A stretch of DNA of 64,000 nt from Bacteroidales bacterium (GTDB lineage: Bacteria > Bacteroidota > Bacteroidia > Bacteroidales > UBA932). The position numbers and the translations under genes were made by a program. The stretch spans positions 124,001 through 188,000 of the forward strand of contig JALCMW010000004.1 of assembly GCA_022648685.1 (NCBI GenBank). The letters run 5' to 3'. The first letter of the stretch is position 1. Each line of letters begins with the position of its first letter. The notes beneath the pieces were generated by a model. The model saw only the letters and a list, made by a program, of their open reading frames with translations. It did not search any database and was not told where the DNA came from. Shown one piece after another: positions 1-7,788 of this stretch.

Positions 1-581
1 GGGATAACAATCCGGTTGCCGTGGACCACTATCCTGTCGCAGACGAAGTTGTACTCATACATTTGTGGGACCGCAGGGTTTGGATGTTGATAGAGGTTAG
101 CCCAATCTTCTTTCCCGAATTCCGGCAAGATGGAAATGCCCCAGTTTTGAGTTATCTGTCTTACAGCATAATGCCTGTCGATGGAACTCAGCTCATTTTC
201 GTTACCGTGGACAATGAAATTGCCGTTCTCCCCATCCAAAGCTACATTCCAGGCCGGAGATAGCATTTCATCCGGACCCCGTCCTTCCTTTATTCTTTCG
301 TACAGGAATCGACCGTCAAGGGAGAAGGCTTTCAGTCCGACAGAATATGTGTCGAAAAAATACAACAAGGAGTCCCGCAAAATCCAGTGTCCGGAAAGCG
401 AGGTCATAGCGCCGTCCACGTAAAGGGAGTCCACGGAGAGGTTGCGAACCATCGTATCCGCAGCCAGATCCTTCCCCCGGCGTTCTATTGAGTCGTAGGG
501 ACTGTTGGTCCCGCAGCCAGACAATAATGCAGCAACGATTAGAGTGGGTATAAATGAGCGTATCAAATTGCTGATTTTCAT
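1..581 (-). CDS. Beta-propeller lipoprotein, 3' part outside the window
   Basis: Reading the minus strand from the ATG at 579-581 gives an uninterrupted frame to the window edge, so about 193 N-terminal residues are visible. The N-terminus is a lipoprotein signal peptide with the lipobox LLSGC (Cys23), followed by SPYDSIERRG. Around residue 100 comes GRGPDEML. The GRGPxE motif recurs in the neighbouring lipoproteins and is typical of the Bacteroidetes 6-bladed beta-propeller lipoproteins (the BF3164/TolB-like group). The product is probably anchored in the outer membrane or periplasm; its role is unknown. A TAAATTTG box lies 31-38 bases before the start, so the gene may have its own promoter. 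It is last in a co-oriented cluster of related genes. The fold is inferred from motif similarity only. Confidence 0.75.
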   Translation of the reverse strand, partial: MKISNLIRSFIPTLIVAALLSGCGTNSPYDSIERRGKDLAADTMVRNLSVDSLYVDGAMTSLSGHWILRDSLLYFFDTYSVGLKAFSLDGRFLYERIKEGRGPDEMLSPAWNVALDGENGNFIVHGNENELSSIDRHYAVRQITQNWGISILPEFGKEDWANLYQHPNPAVPQMYEYNFVCDRIVVHGNRIVI

Positions 582-881
582 TATCTTGATTATTAATTGG
601 TTTCTTTTATGCAAATTTAAAAAATGTTTGGGGCATATCGTTTTGACACTGGCAACTTATTTCTGACAAAATCAATTATATGTTTCACATAAATAATTAG
701 CTATCTGCGTTTTACAAAAGTATCAAAAAATAATATTCTGTCATTTTTGTAAGTCTTTGATTATGAGTCACTTGCGCGGCCAATTATTGCTATTGTGTTA
801 TACCGTTAATTATCAATGTGTTACAAGTAGGAACCGTCATTTAATCATGAATTGACCGCGAAGGCTTTGACTCAACAATTT
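582..881. other. AT-rich intergenic region holding a promoter
   Basis: This 300-base gap separates two lipoprotein genes that both read on the minus strand. It is AT-rich and contains no convincing open frame. The only element I can support is the -7-like box at 612-619 for the gene that starts at 581. I see no clear terminator hairpin. Confidence 0.5.
612..619 (-). promoter_or_regulatory. Putative Bacteroidetes -7 box (TAAATTTG)
   Basis: On the minus strand this reads TAAATTTG, an exact match to the Bacteroidetes TAnnTTTG consensus, 31 bases before the start codon at 581. No good -33 TTTG box is seen at the usual spacing, so the call is tentative. Confidence 0.4.
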
Positions 882-1943
882 TCAGTTCAACTTGAATATA
901 AACAGCCTGGATTCCGGATACGTTGAAGTGCCATATAACATGTTCCCGTCAATGTAAAATGAATTGATGTTTCTGGAAAGCCGATATTCTTTCACCGGGT
1001 GACCTTTCCAGTCAATGACAAGAAGATGATCACTTTCGTATGGATTGAAAGAACCTAGTTCTTTGCCAGAATACAAGACATATATATTTTTATCGTCCGA
1101 TTGCACATCACAGAAAGTAACCGTCGACTTCTCGCCATATTTTACTGCCGGGACATTCTTTCCCGAGGTCTCTTTTGCTTGCGATTTGTCAAAAATGGCT
1201 CTTTCATATTCTTCCAAGTTATCCGAAACATTGCTTAATGAAAAGACTCCGGCAAACATCAAGGCACAGATGACCTTATGCCCGTCCGGACTGACAGACA
1301 TATTCGAATTGATGTGGAAAGCACTTAACGCCTGATCCGTCCAGCCTTCGAATTCTTCCGGAGAATAATAATCCACACCGTTGATCACTCTCCCTTCCCT
1401 TGTCATCTCCACATACCACTTGCCTGGTGTGAAAAAGCCAGTCGAGATGATATTATTGCCTGCCTTGCATATTCCTGTTGGCATACATATAGACGTTTTG
1501 TCTTTTGCTCCGGCAGAATATGAAAAAATCAAAGAGGATGACTGCATTCCTGTCCGGATTGTCTTGCAGATGTTCAATTCGAAATAATTCCGCAAATCGA
1601 CATCGTAAATGTATAACAGGCTGTCTATCAGTTGCGGTGAATTCGAGAAAAGCATTTCCCCGGGACCTCTGCCTTTTTTGAAGCAATGTATTATCTTTCC
1701 CGAAGAAAAGTCGCACAAATCCACGGCATTGTTTTCTTCCATTTTTTCAATGACGAAAACGTCATTATATTTGAAAATATGTTTTGGCATCAATATGCCG
1801 TATTTTGCCAGATCCAGCGAATCTATCGCTTTTACCTGAACTACCGATTTTTGAAATCGGTTCAGGAAATCGGTATTGCGATTTTTGCAGCTTGGCAACA
1901 ATATTATGCCGGCCAATAAGGATATGAAAAGTTTGTGTTTCAT
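882..1943 (-). CDS. 6-bladed beta-propeller lipoprotein (BF3164-like)
   Basis: A 353-residue protein with a lipoprotein signal peptide ending in LLPSC (Cys19). Around residue 95 it carries KKGRGPGEML, the hallmark shared with the gene at 3318-4382 and with the lipoproteins at 1-581 and 7926-9017. The rest shows strand-rich segments such as VFVIEKME and LLVIDWKGHPVKEYRL, which suits a beta-propeller. The gene begins 5 bases after the NVEALA-like peptide gene, so it is very likely co-transcribed with it. It is the diverged counterpart of the 354-residue protein in a duplicated two-gene unit. The function is unknown; a surface or periplasmic binding role is only an inference. Confidence 0.75.
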   Translation of the reverse strand: MKHKLFISLLAGIILLPSCKNRNTDFLNRFQKSVVQVKAIDSLDLAKYGILMPKHIFKYNDVFVIEKMEENNAVDLCDFSSGKIIHCFKKGRGPGEMLFSNSPQLIDSLLYIYDVDLRNYFELNICKTIRTGMQSSSLIFSYSAGAKDKTSICMPTGICKAGNNIISTGFFTPGKWYVEMTREGRVINGVDYYSPEEFEGWTDQALSAFHINSNMSVSPDGHKVICALMFAGVFSLSNVSDNLEEYERAIFDKSQAKETSGKNVPAVKYGEKSTVTFCDVQSDDKNIYVLYSGKELGSFNPYESDHLLVIDWKGHPVKEYRLSRNINSFYIDGNMLYGTSTYPESRLFIFKLN

Positions 1944-1948
1944 GGATG

Positions 1949-2143
1949 CTAAATAAACACACCGGGATATGTCTCATAAGGAATAACATCGGTATATACA
2001 CATATTCCATAACTTTTAGCACAAATTTTCCCTATTGTAATTTCACCATCTGCCAACGCATTTACATTCGCATTCATAAGTTCATCTCTCCTGAAGTTCC
2101 CGCTAATAAAAAATACTGAGATATATGTTATTACCGACATCAT
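1949..2143 (-). CDS. NVEALA-family-like small peptide, possibly 5'-rearranged
   Basis: A 64-residue product containing ANVNALADGE (residues 25-34) followed by a short tail with two cysteines (KICAKSYGIC, Cys41 and Cys48). This matches the pattern of Bacteroidetes NVEALA peptides: a hydrophobic leader, N-V-x-A-L-A and a Cys-containing tail. Its ATG overlaps the stop of the preceding propeller gene (ATGA, 2140-2143), which suggests translational coupling. The leader is short and does not begin with the usual MKKK-type start. The first 20 or so bases resemble the spacer that follows the paralogous gene at 4413, so the original start may have been lost by recombination. The biological role of NVEALA peptides is not settled. 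Confidence 0.6.
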   Translation of the reverse strand: MMSVITYISVFFISGNFRRDELMNANVNALADGEITIGKICAKSYGICVYTDVIPYETYPGVFI

Positions 2144-3291
2144 TTCATTACGAATTTCACGAGGCAGGGATTGGCATCCTTGGGAAAGGAATTGATCTTC
2201 TGTAAGAATTCAGGCTTCTTATATCCCGGCATATTATTGTCGAACATATCGTTGACCACCATGAGCGTTATACTATCCATTCCGGAGATAAAGGAATCGT
2301 CTGTTGAAGCTATTATACTCATTCTCGGAACCATCAACATCGAATCTATGATTTCGTTATCCCTTATCCTGTATCCCGTCATTGTCGACTTGTCTATCAG
2401 AAACTCATCATTATGCCAGTTGTCCAACAGTATGTATTTTTCGGTTTCGAATATGGAAGTGAATCCTTCGAAATAGCCTTTCTTTCGAATATTAAGAAAG
2501 ATTTTATTCGTTTCTTCAGGTTTGCTCAAGATATCATCGCCGGCCAATTTCTTCGATGTGGCAATAGTCATTACCGGAACGATTTCATCTTTGTCATTCA
2601 ATGTATATATCCGCTTATCAAAAGGCTTGAGGAATTTAAGATTTCCTTTCCACATACTTATCGGATGCTCACCTATGTAGCAAGCAACCTCAGGAGAACG
2701 CAATGGAGTATTCGCAATCTCTTTTTTCTTTTTCTCATGCGTTGACAATAAGGAATATAAGGTGTTTCCATAATTAAATATCCTATCATTGACCAGCATA
2801 TTGTCACCTTTCAGTTGGACTCCGGCATTTATGAAGCGCAACGTCCCGGATGGGAATCGGATAACCTTCACGAATGTCCCGTCCGGATTGAATATCAACA
2901 GCTTGTCAGTGGCCCCGTCAAAAATCACTACCCGGTTCAGCGAATCGATCATGAATGTGTCCACACGCAGATACTCAGCTTCCGCACGTCCTTCGTTCCC
3001 GATTCTGTTCAGGTATTTCCCTTTGCTGCTGAACCTGAAAATCCGGTCACTATCGTCACTGACAATGTATGAAGAATTCACGCACTCGACTTGCACTATA
3101 CCCTTAAGCATACTGTTTTCTGTAACTTCCAGCGGTATCACCTCGATTTTCTTAATGATGTCCGGAAGTGTATCGACAGGCTCTTCATATCCGGTAACCG
3201 GCATTCCTCCGGCACACAGAACTCTTTGCGAACAGGATGCAGCGGGAATCAGCATAAGCGCCATCAACGCAAAATAGCATATTCGTCTCAT
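2140..3291 (-). CDS. 6-bladed beta-propeller lipoprotein, copy 2 of a recent duplication
   Basis: About 383 residues from the ATG at 3291. I prefer this start to the in-frame ATG at 3306 because the paralogue at 4413-5570 begins at the equivalent position (MKRIFYFAL against MRRICYFAL), and the extra five residues would run towards the preceding gene. The lipobox is LIPAASC (Cys20). The body shows propeller-type repeats, for example RIFRFSSKGKYLNRIGNEG and RVVIFDGATDKLLIFNPDG. By eye roughly nine in ten residues are identical to the 4413-5570 product; differences concentrate between residues 260 and 350. It overlaps the NVEALA-like peptide gene by four bases. Function unknown; probably periplasmic or surface-exposed. 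Confidence 0.75.
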   Translation of the reverse strand: MRRICYFALMALMLIPAASCSQRVLCAGGMPVTGYEEPVDTLPDIIKKIEVIPLEVTENSMLKGIVQVECVNSSYIVSDDSDRIFRFSSKGKYLNRIGNEGRAEAEYLRVDTFMIDSLNRVVIFDGATDKLLIFNPDGTFVKVIRFPSGTLRFINAGVQLKGDNMLVNDRIFNYGNTLYSLLSTHEKKKKEIANTPLRSPEVACYIGEHPISMWKGNLKFLKPFDKRIYTLNDKDEIVPVMTIATSKKLAGDDILSKPEETNKIFLNIRKKGYFEGFTSIFETEKYILLDNWHNDEFLIDKSTMTGYRIRDNEIIDSMLMVPRMSIIASTDDSFISGMDSITLMVVNDMFDNNMPGYKKPEFLQKINSFPKDANPCLVKFVMK

Positions 3292-3317
3292 ATTGACCCA
3301 AAACATTTAGCATGTAA

Positions 3318-4382
3318 TTATCTCAATTTCACCTGGCATATCCTGACTTTCAAATTCTTTTCATTCTCCTTGAGCGTCAGGAACATACTGTCTTCGGAAT
3401 AAAAGTTGGCGGGCATCGTTTTCACGTCTACGGCCGGAACCCCTTTTTGCATTTTCATATAACGGAACAAAGTCGAAGCCTTCGTTCTTTTGTTATAAAG
3501 ACACATATAAACCTTTCCATTATCCATAATCTTCATGAGTATATTTTCTGCTGATTCGGCATAATCGTTGAGCAGATAACTATAGCCTTTGCCGTTAAGC
3601 TTCATCGAAAAATCGATCACATCCGAATAATGGTCGTGAAGGAAGGCCGATGGAATATTCTTGCCGAAGAAATCAATGTGATAAAGTATGCTGTATCCGT
3701 CATTACCGAGTTTGTAGACATCACTATTCCATTTTTCATGGAAAAGGAGAAAGCCTTTATATCTGAAGAAATTGTTTTGACCTATTATCTGCCGATATTT
3801 CATTTCGGCTTCATCCACAGGGCAATATGATGATACTTCTTTCAGCGTGGACTCATCGAATAATTTGAACTTAGCCTCATTAGCTTGATATGCCGACGTA
3901 ACGACCAGATTACCATTGCCAAGAGGCTGGACAGTAGCTGCGAAAGAGCCAAGCGGCAAATCTTCAATAAATTTCCCATCGACCGAATATTTCAACAATT
4001 TGGGATTGCTATCTACCATATATATATTGTTTCCGTCAGCCGTGAAGTCACGGATGCCACGATGTTCGCCAGGGCCCCTGCCTAGCCTTGACACGGACCT
4101 TATATAACGACCGTCTTTTTCAAAGACAAAGATTTTAGTCCCGTCGGAAATCAATATCTTGTTCCCGTCCCGGATAATCTTCGAAGGATAACCCATAAGA
4201 ACCGAATCAGGAACATCCAATGTGATGTAATCGACGCTTCTAAAAACCTTGTCTGCGGAAAGCGTATCCCGGATATTTTCCTTCAACATCAGGGTTTCCA
4301 AAGGGCCGTTATTATGATCGGAGCTGTTACGGCAACTTACAGCAATGATCCCGATCATCATTATGATAAATACTTTTTTCAT
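3318..4382 (-). CDS. 6-bladed beta-propeller lipoprotein (BF3164-like)
   Basis: A 354-residue protein with signal peptide MKKVFIIMMIGIIAVSC (lipidated Cys17). Typical features are KIFVFEKDGRYIRSVS followed by LGRGPGEHRGI near residue 100, then further blades such as NIYMVDSNPKLLKYSVDGK. It starts 30 bases after the copy 1 propeller gene and ends 26 bases before copy 2, so it lies within a continuous minus-strand transcription unit. It pairs with the 385-residue gene as an A-B unit that appears twice in this cluster. No catalytic motif is visible, and the substrate or partner is unknown. Confidence 0.75.
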   Translation of the reverse strand: MKKVFIIMMIGIIAVSCRNSSDHNNGPLETLMLKENIRDTLSADKVFRSVDYITLDVPDSVLMGYPSKIIRDGNKILISDGTKIFVFEKDGRYIRSVSRLGRGPGEHRGIRDFTADGNNIYMVDSNPKLLKYSVDGKFIEDLPLGSFAATVQPLGNGNLVVTSAYQANEAKFKLFDESTLKEVSSYCPVDEAEMKYRQIIGQNNFFRYKGFLLFHEKWNSDVYKLGNDGYSILYHIDFFGKNIPSAFLHDHYSDVIDFSMKLNGKGYSYLLNDYAESAENILMKIMDNGKVYMCLYNKRTKASTLFRYMKMQKGVPAVDVKTMPANFYSEDSMFLTLKENEKNLKVRICQVKLR

Positions 4383-4412
4383 TTTGATATCGTTTATATG
4401 TTATTACTGACG

Positions 4413-5570
4413 TTATTTCATTACGAATTTCACGAGGCAGGGATTGGCATCCTTGGGAAATGAATTGATCTTCTGTAAGAATTCAGGCTTTTTATATCCG
4501 GGCATATTGTCGAAAAAACTATTGACTGACATTAATGTCCAATAGCCCATTCCTGAAATAAAGGAATCGCTTGTTGAACCTATTATGTGCATACATGGAA
4601 TCATCAGCATCGAATTTATGATTTTGTCGTTTCCTATCTTGTATCCGGACATTGTCGACTTGTCTATCAGAAACTCATCATTATGCCAGTTGTCCAACAG
4701 TATGTATTTTTCGGTTTCGAATATGGAAGTGAATCCTTCGAAATAGCCTTTCTTTTTGACGTCATAATAGATCTGGTATGTCTCTTTCGGTTTGCTCAAG
4801 ATATCATCGCCGGCCAATTTCTTCGATGTGGCAATAGTCATTACCGGAACGATTTCATCTTTGTCATTCAATGTATATATCCGCTTATCAAAAGGCTTGA
4901 GGAATTTAAGATGTCCTTTCCACATACTTATCGGATGCTCACCTATGTAGCAAGCAACCTCAGGAGAACGCAATGGAGTATTCGCAATCTCTTTTTTCTT
5001 TTTCTCATGCGTTGACAATAAGGAATATAAGGCGTTTCCATGATTATATATCCTATCATTGACCAGTATATTGTCACCTTTCAGTTGGACTCCGGCATTT
5101 ATGAAGCCCAACGTAAACGTCCCGGATGGAAATCGGATAACCTTCACGAATGTCCCGTCCGGATTGAATATCAACAGCTTGTCAGAGGCCCCGTCTAAAA
5201 TCACTACCCGGTTCAGCGAATCGATCATGAATGTGTCCACACGCAGATACTCAGCTTCCGCACGTCCTTTGTTCCCGATTCTGTTCAGGTATTTCCCTTT
5301 GCTGCTGAACCTGAAAATCCGTTCACTTTCGTCACGAACAATGTATGAAGAATTCACGCACTCGACTTGCCCTATACCACCTTTAAGCATGCTGTTATTT
5401 GTAACTTCCAGCGGTATCACCTCGATTTTTTTAATAATATCCGGAAGTGTATCGGCAAATTCTTCATATCCGGTGACCGGCATCCCTCCGGCACACAGAA
5501 CTCTTTGAGAACAGGATGCAGCGGGAATCAGCATAAGTGCCACCAACGCGAAATAGAATATCCGTTTCAT
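4413..5570 (-). CDS. 6-bladed beta-propeller lipoprotein, copy 1 of a recent duplication
   Basis: A 385-residue lipoprotein (MKRIFYFALVALMLIPAASC, Cys20) nearly identical to the product at 2140-3291. The match continues at the DNA level past the stop codon into GTAATAACATATA, so the duplication included the start of the intergenic spacer. It is the first intact gene of this minus-strand cluster. A TATTTTTG box at 5759-5766, with three GGCAAA half-sites around it, may drive it, although a decayed lipoprotein start lies between. Function unknown. Confidence 0.75.
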   Translation of the reverse strand: MKRIFYFALVALMLIPAASCSQRVLCAGGMPVTGYEEFADTLPDIIKKIEVIPLEVTNNSMLKGGIGQVECVNSSYIVRDESERIFRFSSKGKYLNRIGNKGRAEAEYLRVDTFMIDSLNRVVILDGASDKLLIFNPDGTFVKVIRFPSGTFTLGFINAGVQLKGDNILVNDRIYNHGNALYSLLSTHEKKKKEIANTPLRSPEVACYIGEHPISMWKGHLKFLKPFDKRIYTLNDKDEIVPVMTIATSKKLAGDDILSKPKETYQIYYDVKKKGYFEGFTSIFETEKYILLDNWHNDEFLIDKSTMSGYKIGNDKIINSMLMIPCMHIIGSTSDSFISGMGYWTLMSVNSFFDNMPGYKKPEFLQKINSFPKDANPCLVKFVMK

Positions 5571-5579
5571 ATTAATTTA

Positions 5580-5681
5580 TTAATAAATACCTCCCGTAAT
5601 GGAATCATAAGGACTCCGCATCCGGCAACCGGACAACAGCACAGCTACAAACAGTATAAATATGAAATTATTGACCTTCGC
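5580..5681 (-). pseudogene. Relic of a lipoprotein gene start (start codon lost, early stop)
   Basis: The minus strand reads AKVNNFIFILFVAVLLSGC, then RMRSPYDSITGGIY and a stop. This aligns with the start of the partial gene at 1-581 (MKISNLI... LLSGC... SPYDSI). The codon matching that gene's ATG is GCG here, and the frame closes 14 residues after the lipobox cysteine. The open frame extends upstream to a stop near 5780, but it has no ATG, GTG or TTG. I read it as the decayed 5' end of a sister gene. A short lipopeptide started from a non-standard codon is less likely. Confidence 0.55.
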
Positions 5682-5756
5682 AGCCCCCTTATTAATATTG
5701 TCAAGGACCCCGGCGATCTCGTTGAAAAACAGACCGAATATTTTGTCGTAATGGAA

Positions 5757-5787
5757 GGCAAAAATAATATTTGCCTAAACGGCAAAT
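5757..5787 (-). promoter_or_regulatory. Putative promoter with three GGCAAA half-sites
   Basis: On the minus strand TATTTTTG (5759-5766) fits the -7 consensus TAnnTTTG. Overlapping it, the plus strand carries GGCAAA (5757-5762), TTTGCC (5770-5775) and GGCAAAT (5781-5787). The last two form a perfect 7-bp inverted repeat, ATTTGCC-N5-GGCAAAT. Alternating half-sites over a -7 box look like an operator for a dimeric regulator. The target would be the relic and the lipoprotein genes downstream. Confidence 0.35.
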
Positions 5788-5841
5788 ACTGTAAATAAGA
5801 CTTTTTATGGTTATCGGTATTAAACTAACCGCAATTTAATC

Positions 5842-5877
5842 AATTTAAATCAATATCCATACGTTTTTTATGGCTTT
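5842..5877 (+). repeat. 36-bp direct repeat, copy A (flanks abiE module)
   Basis: The sequence runs from AATTTAAATC to ATGGCTTT and matches 7586-7621 with a single mismatch (position 5864 is T, the other copy has G). Each copy contains a small inverted repeat CCATA...TATGG. The two copies lie in the same orientation and enclose the abiEi-abiEii pair. Confidence 0.8.
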
Positions 5878-5927
5878 TTAAATGAAAAACACGCAGGCTG
5901 AAGATCTAAGTTCAAAAGACTTCGATT

Positions 5928-6719
5928 TCATTTTAGTCTATCCAATATTTTTTCTTTGACATTTTCAAACGCTTCATAAGGATCATAAATTTCATAGGCA
6001 GGAATAAATTCCTTTATGTCATCCAGAAACTCAGGATCTTGCATTTTGTTTTCCATATTAATAAGATACTCTTTCCGTGTAGGAATGTGGCTCACTACAA
6101 AATTCATATACTTGTGATAACTCTCCAAAACACGATCGATGTCAAGATTACACAAAATCAAAGCCTTGTTCAAATCGAACAGATCCCGCCCTTTGCATCT
6201 TTGATACAGTGCACGTACTTTTGTACCGATTAATTCATCAATTTGATATGTAGTTATTTCACAGCCACCTCTAAACCACATATTATCAATTGAAAACGGC
6301 ATTTTTATCATCGGATACACACTAAAATGTTCTTTGCAATTGATTTCCACTTTAAGATTAATCGGAACACTCGGAATCGATTCACTATCAAGATGATAAA
6401 TTAAGGTATTATTATACTTTTTTTGCTTGATCGAAGGTTTGCCAAGAAAATCCAAAACTTTCCAAAGCCGGTCATACGTAGCTTTTATCGGCTCTGAGCT
6501 AATCTGCACAAGATCTATGTCTTCACTATAGCGAGATTGGGGGTGTAAGAATAGTTTGTGAATAGCCGTTCCTCCTCTAAATGCAAGATGCTGCCTAAGA
6601 TATTCGTCACTAAAAATGGCTATAATAGCACGGCAAATAAGCAGATCCTGCTCCACTTGCTCATCTCTTATCCATGGAGCATATTCCCTCCAAGCACGTA
6701 TTGCAAATTCCGGTATCAT
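5928..6719 (-). CDS. AbiEii-type nucleotidyltransferase toxin
   Basis: A 263-residue protein of the AbiEii family (nucleotidyltransferase-like toxins of type IV toxin-antitoxin / abortive infection systems). The core motif LAFRGGTAIHKLF (residues 45-57), followed by RYSEDIDLV with Asp67 and Asp69, matches the Gly-rich motif and D-x-D metal site of the family. INLKVEINCKEH further on fits the next conserved strand. Its ATG overlaps the end of the antitoxin gene by four bases, the usual arrangement. In characterised homologues the toxin transfers nucleotides and halts growth, and the antitoxin represses the operon; that is family knowledge and is not shown here. Confidence 0.85.
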   Translation of the reverse strand: MIPEFAIRAWREYAPWIRDEQVEQDLLICRAIIAIFSDEYLRQHLAFRGGTAIHKLFLHPQSRYSEDIDLVQISSEPIKATYDRLWKVLDFLGKPSIKQKKYNNTLIYHLDSESIPSVPINLKVEINCKEHFSVYPMIKMPFSIDNMWFRGGCEITTYQIDELIGTKVRALYQRCKGRDLFDLNKALILCNLDIDRVLESYHKYMNFVVSHIPTRKEYLINMENKMQDPEFLDDIKEFIPAYEIYDPYEAFENVKEKILDRLK

Positions 6720-7516
6720 TCGTCAACTTCTATTTTTTGATTCACTATGATTTTCCATTTTTCATCGTAGGAAAATCCTGCAAGTTTTCCTACTTTTAAT
6801 ACTGTCTTACGATAACCCAGATATTTTGTAATCGAATATATGGCCTCTGCCTGTTTTTTTAATCCGATAACCGTATCCAAGACGTATCCAAGACGTTGAA
6901 CTGTAGAAAGATGGAAATTCTTATAAAGATCGATATCCATTTTCTCAAAATTCAATTTATCACGAAGGCCCTCAATCACGGTAACAGCACGTGATAAGCC
7001 ACCAACCGCCGCCTGATATTCAATAAGATCCAAAACAGTTAACTCCGGAGAAGATACATTTATATATCCTATGCGATTCTTTATTTTGTTCACATAACCA
7101 TAAGGAAGTTCCTTTTTCTCATAAAAATTGAGTTTTGTGCCATTTTTTATACCGCTTCTGATATGAGGAGGAGGCACCATGACAGAAAATGATTGAGGGC
7201 TTTGGTGTGATGACCCATACATAGCAGCAGCACTGAGAAGACAGATATAATAATCCCTGTCCAAACTCCGCATCAATGCCCCTATGTAGAAAATAGGAGG
7301 AACTTTGCCGACAAGGGCATATTCTGTTGGCATTACAACATAGAAATTCCGCCATGGAGAAATAATCTTCCCCTTACTCGTCAACCGGCTCAATGCAACT
7401 CTGAGATACTGTTTGTCTTTGTCGGGAAACCACTTCTCAACATCAGAATAAGTGAAAAAATACTGGCCTTTCCAAGGCAGTTTTTCGATACGTTTCAATA
7501 AAGTTTCACGTTCCAT
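6716..7516 (-). CDS. AbiEi-type antitoxin / transcriptional regulator
   Basis: A 266-residue protein. The N-terminal part (DVEKWFPDKDKQYLRVALSR, then LTSKGKIISPWRNFYVVMP) is a winged-helix region of the AbiEi antitoxin kind. It is followed by the family's C-terminal domain, with DYYICLLSAAAMYG and the conserved-looking SSPELTVLDLIEYQ. It is immediately upstream of, and overlaps, the AbiEii gene (ATGA). AbiEi proteins normally bind inverted repeats in their own promoter. A TATATTTG box lies about 30 bases before the start, so the pair probably forms an autonomous operon. The pair interrupts a run of lipoprotein genes and is enclosed by 36-bp direct repeats. Confidence 0.8.
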   Translation of the reverse strand: MERETLLKRIEKLPWKGQYFFTYSDVEKWFPDKDKQYLRVALSRLTSKGKIISPWRNFYVVMPTEYALVGKVPPIFYIGALMRSLDRDYYICLLSAAAMYGSSHQSPQSFSVMVPPPHIRSGIKNGTKLNFYEKKELPYGYVNKIKNRIGYINVSSPELTVLDLIEYQAAVGGLSRAVTVIEGLRDKLNFEKMDIDLYKNFHLSTVQRLGYVLDTVIGLKKQAEAIYSITKYLGYRKTVLKVGKLAGFSYDEKWKIIVNQKIEVDE

Positions 7517-7544
7517 TAGAGAATATGTCTAATAATCCATTCTC

Positions 7545-7552
7545 AAATATAA
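7545..7552 (-). promoter_or_regulatory. Putative -7 box of the abiE operon (TATATTTG)
   Basis: The minus strand reads TATATTTG, an exact TAnnTTTG match, 29 bases upstream of the abiEi start at 7516. No -33 box is obvious at the standard distance, which would fit a regulated promoter. Confidence 0.45.
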
Positions 7553-7585
7553 TCAATATATGATAATAGTTGCATGTCTACAGCA

Positions 7586-7621
7586 AATTTAAATCAATAT
7601 CCATACGGTTTTTATGGCTTT
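7586..7621 (+). repeat. 36-bp direct repeat, copy B (flanks abiE module)
   Basis: Same orientation as 5842-5877 and identical except for one base (G at 7608). Together the copies bound a segment of about 1.7 kb that carries the abiE pair and its promoter. This is the expected footprint of insertion of, or recombination around, a small module. Confidence 0.8.
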
Positions 7622-7788
7622 CCCAGAGAGGGAAACGCAAATCCACATTGAATGGCGTTCAATTGCGGCGGCATAAACTATTTTAATGATAAGCAAAAAG
7701 CTATCGAAGAAATGATCCGGGATATCATATCCGCTTTCATATTACAGCTTTAACTTGACTTCTATTGCATTTAGGTCATCGTTGATTT

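Larger units (their letters stand above)
5571..5927. other. Intergenic region with a lipoprotein relic, promoter and repeat copy
   Basis: This stretch of 357 bases lies between the abiEii stop and the first propeller gene. It holds the relic of a lipoprotein start (5580-5681), a putative promoter with GGCAAA half-sites (5757-5787), and one copy of the 36-bp repeat (5842-5877). No intact gene is seen. Confidence 0.6.

Noticed and set aside
7652..7753. A 33-codon plus-strand frame beginning MAFNCGGINYF
   Set aside because: Short, without a ribosome-binding site or recognisable homology, and located in decayed intergenic DNA. Possibly a remnant, but there is not enough support to call a gene.
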